33,246 nt of DNA, taken from assembly GCA_947626805.1 (NCBI GenBank), contig CANQTR010000011.1, forward strand, positions 1 to 33,246, read 5' to 3'. The notes under the pieces were generated by a model, which saw nothing but the letters and a program-made list of their open reading frames with translations, had not been told where the DNA came from and searched no databases. Position 1 is the stretch's first letter; each line of letters opens with the position of its first letter. The DNA comes from an uncultured Clostridia bacterium. GTDB taxonomy: Bacteria; Bacillota; Clostridia; Oscillospirales; CAG-382. Positions 7,490 to 16,300 of this stretch are shown in pieces. The position numbers were made by a program, and so were the translations under genes.

Positions 7490-10400
7490 ATGTCAATCGT
7501 AAAGGAAAAAATCAAATGCAACGAGACAGTAGAAACGCTGTTTGTCGGTGTGGGCGGAATTGGTTCCGACATTGTGACCAGGGTCGCCAACCGGTGCAGA
7601 GGCACGGAGGCGGACAACATCAAGTTTGTCGCGATGGACACGAACGCAGGGGACCTGAAATGCGTCAAGCAGTCCAAGGCAAATATTGTCGTTATCCAAA
7701 CTTCTTCTAGCCAAACGGTTCTCGACAGCCTGAAAAAGGACGAGGACGCTAGAAAGAACTGGTTCCCGAATAACACGACCCTGTATCCGAAGGCGCTTTC
7801 CACGGGTGCCGGTCAGGTTCGTTCCATTTCTCGCCTTGCGCTTGACACCGCAATCAAAACCGGCGAGGTGCAAAAACTTTACAAGGCAATCGACAACCTG
7901 TTCCTGAAGGACGGCGGCGAACTGAAACAGAATTTGCGCGTTGTCGTCGTTTCTTCCGCGTCGGGCGGCACCGGGTCCGGTATCGCTATGATTGTCGGCA
8001 TGCTGATTCGCGAGTATCTTCGCACGAATTACAGCGAAAAGAAGGCAATCATTCGCGGATACCTGTTGCTCCCCGGCGTTATGGATACCGTAATCCGCAC
8101 GGAAACGGAAAAGGAAAGCCAGCGCAGAAACGGGTATGCCACCATTAAGGAAATCAACGCTTTCATGATTAAAGCGAGCGGTTTCTGCAATGTCCGCAAG
8201 GAATTGGAACGGTATAAGGACCTGCATATCGATATTCCGTCTACGACGGAAGGGTCGGTTCGCCTGGAGGGTCTGCCGTTTGATTTCTGCTTCCTGCTTG
8301 ACCGGGTGGATAATAGCCAGGAGAGCATGCTGACCCTTGACCAGTATAAGGAGTTTGCCGCGCAGAGCCTTTACGAGCAGAACATCGGTCCGATGGAAAA
8401 GGACGCGTTCGGTATCGAGGACAATATCATCAAGGACTTCGGCGAGAAGGATAACTTCGGTCGCAGCCGGTTCGGCGGCATTGGCGCGTCGGTTCTTCGG
8501 TATCCGTATGAGGATATTCTGGAGTATGTGGCGAATTCGAGGGCAATCGACTGTATCGGCAGCGGGGAATCCGTCGGCGAATGGCTCAAATATGATAGAG
8601 CGTTTAAGAAGGAAATGGCGGAGTTCCGCAAGAAGAGAGCGTATTCTTCCGATGCGGCGCCGAAACTGGAGGACGTCTATGTCCGAAGCGTAAACGAAGG
8701 CAAGTCCTACTTTGATACCAGTATCAAAGGCTGCATCGTTTCGGATGTCGAGAAGGCGGAAGCGGAAATTATGCAGAAGGCGAACGCGTTCCTGTCCGCG
8801 TTCGACGAGCAAATCCAGAATTCGTTCGACAAGGACCCCCAGATGAAGAATATGAGGATTGGGGTTCAGAATCTCGCGAGCGATAGGGATTATGAGCATG
8901 ATGAAAAATTAGAAAAAGGGAAAAACGTCAAAGAGGACCTTGCAAAAATCAGGCAATACGAGCAAGCGGTCAAGAAAAATGCCGCAAGCGTCGCGACCTC
9001 GGCGGCAAAAACCATCCTGTATGACGCGCCGCCGATTTACGGGAAGGACCTTCGCCCGTACCATATAGAGTCCCTTCTCAAGGGCGCGGACGGCGCGATT
9101 CACCCGAACGCGATGCGCTACATGCTGTATGCCCTGCGTGCGAAATTCAGAAGCGCTTATGATGAAGTGAACAAAAATATCGCGAAGCAGCTAAACGCGC
9201 TCGGGCGTTACCAGCCAAACGCGGATGCCGCGGACTATTTTGACGTTCGCGGTGGATTTACCAGCAAAACCGAGGAGACCAATTTCGACGAAGTGTGCGA
9301 TTTGGCTGCACAGGATTTGTCGTTCTTCGAAAAAATCGGCGGGTACAAACCCCTTTGGGAGAAGCTCAATGAGATTTTCCCGGCGTATTCGAAAGCGGTG
9401 ACGACCTATTGCAGCAGCGTCCTGAAAGAGGCGTCCTACAAGGTTGCGATGGAGTATCTGGAGCAGCTTTGCACGGAGTTTGAAAACTTCTACAATTCGT
9501 TTGAAGGAAAGGTTTACCTGCTGAATAAGGCGCAGGATGAAATCGTCGAAAAGTTAAAGTACAGAAAGGGCAACAGTATCTCGTACGTCTGTGCGGACGA
9601 AAAGAGCCTGAAACATTGGGCGGACCTGTGTCCGACCAGCGGCGACGACCTGATGCTTCCCGCCGCATTAAACGCAAAGATTTTTGATGCGGTGAAGTCC
9701 AATGCGGAGAATCAGCGCGTCGCGACGTACGACCCCACGCTTGCCCACCCGCCGGTCGATATTTTCGACGCGGTCCTGGTGCAGTATTTCCAGGAGTCGG
9801 TGCAGACGCAGTGCGATGAGATTCTGAATATCAACATTCTTTCCGCGATTGCGCAGGAATTGGAATTCAGCGAGTATTTCAAGGCGCAGGAACTGTCCGA
9901 CGGGGACGGTCCGGTGTTCGCGCCGAAAGTTTCGGATGACACCAAACTTGAGTACATTCGGGAGAAAATCCGGTTCGGGAACCGCCTTGCCGCACCCGGA
10001 ATTTCCGGTCCCGCCTTCTGTGAGCCGCGCGACGTCGTGCTTTGCGCGTATAATAAGAAACTCGACGACCTGCGCGACCTCAATATCGCAACATTGGTGC
10101 AGCCGTTCGGAATGAACGCTACCGGGACGGACACGGTTTCCAAGTACGAACTGCATTTCTTTAACGCGCTGTATAACATCAAGCCGGATATGCTCTCGCG
10201 CTTCAAGAGCCCGGAGGAATGCAAAGAGGACGAGCAATATAACGAGGACGCCGGAATCTACTACAAGGCGTACCACGATTATATCAAAAACATCGGACCG
10301 GATTCGACGAAGAGCGCTACGATTTCTACGCACATCGATAAACGCTGGGATTCGCTTTCCGAAATGCCGGAAATCTCGATGACCGCGCATTATCGGGAAA

Positions 10401-11098
10401 TGGTAAAGATTCATTCGGCGCTGATTTACGGGATTGTGCACGGCATGATTGTCAAACAGCCTTCTTCGCGATATGACGTGCAGAAGCGTATCTATGCGCT
10501 GGAAGATACGGAAGGCGACAGAACCGCTTTCGTCGTGTCTAACAATACGGAATGCGACGAGTTCTACGAGGTTCTCGACGCGCTTTATCGGGACCGCGCC
10601 TCCGTTTCGAAGATTTACGAGATGCAGGAAGAACGTTGCAAATTCGATATCGATTCGAACCATCGGTACACGGAAAGCGCGTTCGTCCGCGACGCCGAAA
10701 ACTTTGTCATCGGCGACGGTCACGCCGCGCCTACGAGCGTTTTCGAGATTCCGCTTGCCTACTATAATTCACTTCCGCGTTCGAAGATGGACGATAATGA
10801 ACTGTCGATTATGATTGACAGCGCCATTTCCGTTCTGGAATGGGAAATCGAAAAATACGAGCAAGAGGTTGACCGTGCGCCGTTCCTTGCGAATCGGTTG
10901 GAAGCGCAATTCAAGTTGTTTGTCGAAAACTTCCAAAATGATACGTACAATCAGGGCGACGCGATGCGAAAGAACACGTCGATTTCGGATAACCGCGTGG
11001 TCAATATGGTATTCCGCAAGGTGAGCAACAAGCTCAAGAAGCTGAATGTTTTCCAGTTTGATAAGAAAATTGAGGAACTGCGTGCGCTTCTCAAGTAA
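7490..11098 (+). CDS. Tubulin/FtsZ-superfamily GTPase, Tubulin_2-like
   Basis: 1202-aa cytoplasmic protein. Residues 15-26 (TLFVGVGGIGSD) match the first phosphate loop of FtsZ/tubulin, and residues 156-164 (SASGGTGSG) match the tubulin signature GGGTG(T/S)G that binds GTP phosphates. Between them ALSTGAGQVRSISRLA resembles the segment around the FtsZ T3 loop. The GTPase part covers roughly the first 350 residues; the remaining 850 are mostly helical with no motif I can name. FtsZ is only about 350-400 aa, so this is a long tubulin-like form such as those annotated tubulin-like domain protein. It is preceded by CTGGAGGAACGCGCT before the ATG. It follows the vWA gene by 52 bp and precedes a TM protein by 33 bp. 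Family knowledge suggests GTP-dependent filament or scaffold formation at the membrane. I did not find a clear T7 NxDxxD catalytic loop, so hydrolysis is uncertain. Confidence 0.88.
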   Translation: MSIVKEKIKCNETVETLFVGVGGIGSDIVTRVANRCRGTEADNIKFVAMDTNAGDLKCVKQSKANIVVIQTSSSQTVLDSLKKDEDARKNWFPNNTTLYPKALSTGAGQVRSISRLALDTAIKTGEVQKLYKAIDNLFLKDGGELKQNLRVVVVSSASGGTGSGIAMIVGMLIREYLRTNYSEKKAIIRGYLLLPGVMDTVIRTETEKESQRRNGYATIKEINAFMIKASGFCNVRKELERYKDLHIDIPSTTEGSVRLEGLPFDFCFLLDRVDNSQESMLTLDQYKEFAAQSLYEQNIGPMEKDAFGIEDNIIKDFGEKDNFGRSRFGGIGASVLRYPYEDILEYVANSRAIDCIGSGESVGEWLKYDRAFKKEMAEFRKKRAYSSDAAPKLEDVYVRSVNEGKSYFDTSIKGCIVSDVEKAEAEIMQKANAFLSAFDEQIQNSFDKDPQMKNMRIGVQNLASDRDYEHDEKLEKGKNVKEDLAKIRQYEQAVKKNAASVATSAAKTILYDAPPIYGKDLRPYHIESLLKGADGAIHPNAMRYMLYALRAKFRSAYDEVNKNIAKQLNALGRYQPNADAADYFDVRGGFTSKTEETNFDEVCDLAAQDLSFFEKIGGYKPLWEKLNEIFPAYSKAVTTYCSSVLKEASYKVAMEYLEQLCTEFENFYNSFEGKVYLLNKAQDEIVEKLKYRKGNSISYVCADEKSLKHWADLCPTSGDDLMLPAALNAKIFDAVKSNAENQRVATYDPTLAHPPVDIFDAVLVQYFQESVQTQCDEILNINILSAIAQELEFSEYFKAQELSDGDGPVFAPKVSDDTKLEYIREKIRFGNRLAAPGISGPAFCEPRDVVLCAYNKKLDDLRDLNIATLVQPFGMNATGTDTVSKYELHFFNALYNIKPDMLSRFKSPEECKEDEQYNEDAGIYYKAYHDYIKNIGPDSTKSATISTHIDKRWDSLSEMPEISMTAHYREMVKIHSALIYGIVHGMIVKQPSSRYDVQKRIYALEDTEGDRTAFVVSNNTECDEFYEVLDALYRDRASVSKIYEMQEERCKFDIDSNHRYTESAFVRDAENFVIGDGHAAPTSVFEIPLAYYNSLPRSKMDDNELSIMIDSAISVLEWEIEKYEQEVDRAPFLANRLEAQFKLFVENFQNDTYNQGDAMRKNTSISDNRVVNMVFRKVSNKLKKLNVFQFDKKIEELRALLK

Positions 11099-11131
11099 TC
11101 CTGCAATCGGGTTTTTGGAGGAGGTTCTATC

Positions 11132-13342
11132 ATGTTTACGGTGATATTTGCCGAAAAAAAGACGATAAGTCTCTTCGAAGAAACAAAGGTGTTTTTTGGA
11201 CCGCTGTATGACCCGAATCAGGTCGCATTTTGCGAATGGAACAAGGATGCCGAGAATTTGGATACGATGGTTCCCGATTTGCATGATTTGATTTCGTTGA
11301 AGGGGGATTGGCGCGCCGTCGTGCTCAGCACGGACGGCGCCGAATCCCTCAACCCGTTCGACTTCACGGGATACAGCGACCCGTTGCCTTCCAAAAAAAC
11401 CGAACCGTGGGCGTTTTTCAAAGCAAGACGGGAACAGCGGATTGCTTCCTTTGAAAAGGCGGTTTTCAACCCGCTCGTCAAACTCACGACCGCGTTGACC
11501 GGGCTTCCTTCGTTTCAATCGGTTTTAACGCCCGAAGAATACGCGTCGTTGCTGTCCGGGGAGCTGCAGACGTCCGCATACATGCTCAAAAAGCAGCTGG
11601 AATCGCTGGATTGTCCGAAATACGCGGCAAATCTCGAAAAATATCGGCGCGAGGACTTGAAAAAGTTTGTATCGGACGAACAAATCGATTCGTTGCTTCT
11701 GTCCATTCGGGACATGGATGTCGACGGCATTACACGATTGATTCCCGTCGCGGAGATTTTTGAATTCATTCGATATATTGGGAACGACCCCATCTACTTT
11801 GACCCGGAATACGCGGAGTGCCTAATCGAGAATGCAAAGAAGCACGAACTTCTCGAACAGGTTGCCGACGGTTTCTCTTTGCTTGACAGAATGCCTGTCG
11901 AGGTGATTTGCCTTTCTCCGCGGACTTTTGATTTCGAAATGGCGGAGCAGGATGCCAAGTGGAAGAAAAGGGACGAACTTCACGCGTCAAGATTCGCGGA
12001 GTTTAACCTGTACAGCAAAGAACTGAAATTTATCCTGTTTGATATTCTCCCGGAGGAAAACAAACTCCATAAATTTGAGTTGGTCAAATTCCTCAGTTTC
12101 CTGCTGGTCCTTGCAAGCAATGAGATTCCGCAAGGGTTGATGGAAACGGGAAATGTTTACCGCGTGCAAGTGGAATTCAGCGCGGAAAACGCGGCGAAAC
12201 TTTGCGGGAGTTATATCGGCAAGCTGAAATCGACGCAAATCCTGTTAAAGGAGATTGAAACGCAAATCGTTCGGGACAGCGATACGTCCGTCGACGACCG
12301 AACCGTGAGAACTTTGTTTGAATCGAATATCAACATCCCGGTCGACGTCGCGGCGACATTTGACGAAAAAACGTTGTACGCCAAGAGCGGCAAAATCGGG
12401 CTTGCGACAGACTGCCCTACGGACGAGCGCACATATTGGTCCGAGCAGTACAAGACGATAAACAAGAACTTCACGCGCTATCTGCGCGAACCGAGAAGGA
12501 CGCTCAAGACTTCCGTCCTGGAAGGCGTCCGAAAGAATAACGTGATTGACGACGAACGCGCGCTTTTGCTGACGGAAAACCAGGAGGAGGACATCAGATT
12601 TCACTTGGCGGACCTGGAGCAGAAGATGGTCGAGTCCACGACGACGGACCTGTTTGACGGCAAACAGTTTACGGAAAAGTTCCAGAAGGAAGATAAGCTC
12701 GTCCGGCGCGAAATCGAGCAACGAATGACGAGAAAAAAGACGCTGTTTGTCGGATTAGCCGTTGCGCTCATGTATTTCATCGGCTTTTTCCCGTTGCTTT
12801 TCGGGAATTTGAATACCGTCAAATCCTTCCTGTTCTCCCTGATCCTCACCGGGATTGTGCTCGGTCTTCTTCTCGTCGTCGGTTTTATCGACCTGTTTTT
12901 CCTCAGGCGACGGCTTGTTTTGCGGATTCGCGCGTTCAACCGCACGATGAGACAGGTTTGCCAGCAGGTCCACAGTAGTCTGACACTTTTCTCGCAATAT
13001 CTCAGTAATACCTGCAATTTGATGCGTGTATTTTCCGTGCTGAAAAAGCGGGAGTCTGCGGTTTCCAAAAAGAAAAAGATTTTAGCGTACCACAATATGC
13101 GGATTTCAAATCATATTCAGGAAATCTACGAGATTTTCGCGAAGTATATTGATTTCAACAACGTTCAGATAAGCGAATGCACTCCGTATATGTTTGACTT
13201 TACCAAACCAATCGATTATGTGTTTGAAATGCCGCGCGTCCATTCCCAAAGAATCGTCTATCTGCAGCAGGGGAATGAGATTGTAATTCCGGTTGATTAC
13301 ATGGAATCCGTCACGATGCTTCGGGAGGAGTTGTATGATTGA
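11132..13342 (+). CDS. Two-TM membrane protein of unknown family, operon component
   Basis: 736 aa, not recognised. The first 535 residues are soluble, with alternating strands and helices at the very start (MFTVIFAEKK...WRAVVLSTDG), which looks Rossmann-like, followed by a long helical region. Two TM helices follow at about 537-558 (LFVGLAVALMYFIGFFPLLF) and 567-590 (FSLILTGIVLGLLLVVGFI). A basic segment and about 145 C-terminal residues come next. A helical hairpin with both large ends in the cytoplasm is the simplest topology. Start: ATG 11132 after GGAGGAGG. The 3' end overlaps the next gene by 8 nt, and the next gene's ribosome site (GGGAGGAG) lies inside this one, which indicates translational coupling and probably a complex between the two products. 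It may be the membrane adaptor for the tubulin-like protein, which is inference from position alone. Confidence 0.85.
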   Translation: MFTVIFAEKKTISLFEETKVFFGPLYDPNQVAFCEWNKDAENLDTMVPDLHDLISLKGDWRAVVLSTDGAESLNPFDFTGYSDPLPSKKTEPWAFFKARREQRIASFEKAVFNPLVKLTTALTGLPSFQSVLTPEEYASLLSGELQTSAYMLKKQLESLDCPKYAANLEKYRREDLKKFVSDEQIDSLLLSIRDMDVDGITRLIPVAEIFEFIRYIGNDPIYFDPEYAECLIENAKKHELLEQVADGFSLLDRMPVEVICLSPRTFDFEMAEQDAKWKKRDELHASRFAEFNLYSKELKFILFDILPEENKLHKFELVKFLSFLLVLASNEIPQGLMETGNVYRVQVEFSAENAAKLCGSYIGKLKSTQILLKEIETQIVRDSDTSVDDRTVRTLFESNINIPVDVAATFDEKTLYAKSGKIGLATDCPTDERTYWSEQYKTINKNFTRYLREPRRTLKTSVLEGVRKNNVIDDERALLLTENQEEDIRFHLADLEQKMVESTTTDLFDGKQFTEKFQKEDKLVRREIEQRMTRKKTLFVGLAVALMYFIGFFPLLFGNLNTVKSFLFSLILTGIVLGLLLVVGFIDLFFLRRRLVLRIRAFNRTMRQVCQQVHSSLTLFSQYLSNTCNLMRVFSVLKKRESAVSKKKKILAYHNMRISNHIQEIYEIFAKYIDFNNVQISECTPYMFDFTKPIDYVFEMPRVHSQRIVYLQQGNEIVIPVDYMESVTMLREELYD

Positions 13343-16300
13343 TACGATTCTGAATCTTGCCAAAACGCTTTTGGCGCTCCTTCCTTTTGTATTGCTATGT
13401 TTCGCCGGAAAAAAAGCGAATCTGCCGCAACCCGAACGCAGCAAGCAGTTTCTGATGGTCGCATTCTCGTTGGTGTATGCGGTCGTCGCGATGTGCCTGA
13501 TGAACCGCATTAACGAATGGTTGCTTGTTTTGCTTGACAACATTCCGAAATGGATTGCGGCTTTGGCGAATTTTTCATGGATGCCGCAAAAGGTTGGCTC
13601 GTTTTTCACATCTGCCGCCGACATCATCGAATCTTTTCTGCAGAATCTGAATCTGAATTACTGGATATTCTATCTTTCGAACGCTGCCATTATTTTCGTT
13701 TACATCATTTTCAAGAAAATTTGCATTTCCGTTCTTCGCCGGGCAATCAAAACGGACGGAAGTTTGCACGCCAGAGTCGCGGAAAATTTTTATGAATACT
13801 TCTCGGAACGGGGCGTCTGGTGCGTCAAAGCGTCGTATGCGCAAACGCGAAGTTTGCTGAAAGTATTCTATTACGGCGCTGTGGTTCTTTCGGTTTTGCT
13901 GATGCTGGTCAGCCGTAGGTTCTATTTCGACGGGCTTTTGCGGACGGTTTTCTATCCGGTTTTCGGCATCATTCTGATTGGAGAGCTGTATTTCTACCTG
14001 GACGGCGTGACGAAACAGGAGTACTCGAACGACCTTCTCGGCGAGGACGACGAGGCTTATCGCGTCGTAAACTATTCTCTGCTCCGAAAGTTCCTGCGTT
14101 CGATTTTCGGCGACAAACTGCTCGCGGAGAACACGAGCGTCAACAGCTCGCTGGGATATGACGTGACCACGGACGACGTCATTCGCGAACTCGAAAAGAG
14201 CGAGGACCCGAAAGTGGTCAGTTTTGCGTCGTTTATCAGCGCGTTTAACAGGACCGGCGCTTCAATCGACCATAACTATTTGTACTCCTCCTTGCGCTTG
14301 CTGAACGGGGAGAGCATTCTCTTCAACAATCCGTTCTATAACGACCTGATTCCGTACGCGTTCTACCCGATGAACCGGGTGCTTTTGGACCATCAGAAGG
14401 TTCTGGTGGTTTTGGGGCGCCATTCAATCGAGGACGACATCAAAGCGTGGGTCGAAAAGGGGATTGAATCGGTCACGAATCTTCCGTTTCTGTGGAATAT
14501 CGGCGTTTTGACTTCGGAAGCACAGGATTTGGATATCGGAATCGTCACGCGTTCGGACGTTTTGGATATCAAACTTCACCAAGCGAACGCGGAATTCCTT
14601 GAAAATGTCGGATTTGTCGTGGTCGTCGAGCCGTCGAAGCTCATTTCGACCGCCCAAATCGGGCTGAATCTGTTGGTCAAGCAGTGTCGTGGCGAGGAAG
14701 AGAAGAATCTCGTATTCTGTATGTGCGATAAGAATTGCGACGGTCTGGTCGACGCGATGTCGCATATCCTCATGACCAGTATCACCGAGGTCTCCGCTAC
14801 GGAGAAACATCTCGGAACTTCCTCGTATATGTGTTGGGAAACGGACGAGGAATACCTGCACCACCGTATCGCGCCGAATATTTCAAGATATCTCGGCATC
14901 GGAACCGAGTTGTCTTTCGCGGCGATAAAGAATCAAGTCTCCTCGACGAAGTGGTATGGCGGCGACGCGTTCCCGGTTACGGATATTCGCTGGATTGATA
15001 AGCAGTATTACTACGAGCTCACCAAATACGCCAGTCTGCCCACCAATCAGGAGGCAATCGACGAGCATTTCCTAACCACGCCCAATTTTTGGAGCGCGGA
15101 GGTGAGTCAGAACGGCTACCTGACCGTCGAGGACGAGGACTGCAATATGTTCGAAGCGCTTCGGGATTTCTCGACCAGAACGACGGAGCAGGGATTCATC
15201 AACATCATTTCTTCCGAATACCTTCTGAAAGACTATATGGCGGATAACGCGTCCATTTTTGAAACGGACGCGAAAGCCATTCCGTGTATCGTCGCGGACT
15301 ATGCGCGAAGCAATCGGAACACGATTCTTCGATTGGTTCTGATGATGGGCACGTTCCCGGTCTGTACCGATGTGATTGAAAAGGAACTGTCGTTGCTGGG
15401 AATTTCCGTCTTTGACCTGAAGAAGCAACTTTGGTTTGAACTGCACCGTTGCTATTCCGATGTTTCCCGAACGTTCCTCCGGCAGGAGAATTACCGTCGG
15501 GCGGTGTCGCTTGCGTACGAGGAGCCGCTTCGGATTGGGGAATCGGAATGGTCTCCCGAACTGCTTAAGGTAAAGGACGTTTTCAACCTGAAACACGGGA
15601 AAATGGAGACAACGTATTTGATTGACGACCGGAAGTTCCTGTCGCAATGCGTTTCGGAACTCCGTTCCGCCGGCTATGTCGCCGAGGACGAGAAGGGTCA
15701 GCGCTACTATCTCGGCGCGGAACTCAGCGGTCATATCTATCAGAAGTTTCTCCCCGGTCAGTTCTTTACGTTCGGCGGGAAATACTATGAAATGCAGTAC
15801 CTTACCGCCGACGGGCAGATTCTGGTTCGCCGCGCCGCCGACCATATTACCGGTCGCCCCGCATATCGGCAGATTCGCCGGTATGTGATTCACGGGACGC
15901 GCCCGTCCGAAAAAATCGGCGCGCAACAGGACATTGCGGGCATGAAAATCGTGCGGGAATTTGCCGATATCAGCGTGCAGACGCCCGGTTATTACCGGAT
16001 GAAAAAGTATAACGATTTCACCACCGCAAGCCGGGTCTCCTTCGAAGGGGGGCAAACCGGCATTCCGGAACGCGTTTACAAGAATAAAGAAATCCTGCGA
16101 ATCGAACTGCCGGACCTCGGCGAGAAATACAGCGACACCGTGCGCTATACGGTCACGGTCCTTTTCAATGAAATCTTTCGGACCGTTTTTGCGGAGAATC
16201 AGGCGTATTTTTGCGCGGTGACGGACGATTCCTTCCTCGGCGATTCCGATGTTTGTCGCCCTTTGACGTATTCTATCGAAGGCGACGGGTGCGAGTTGCG

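Noticed and set aside
13293..13334. Earlier start for the 1944-aa protein at ATG 13293
   Set aside because: ATG 13335 has GGGAGGAG just upstream and begins directly with a TM helix; the earlier start would overlap the previous gene by 50 nt without a ribosome site.
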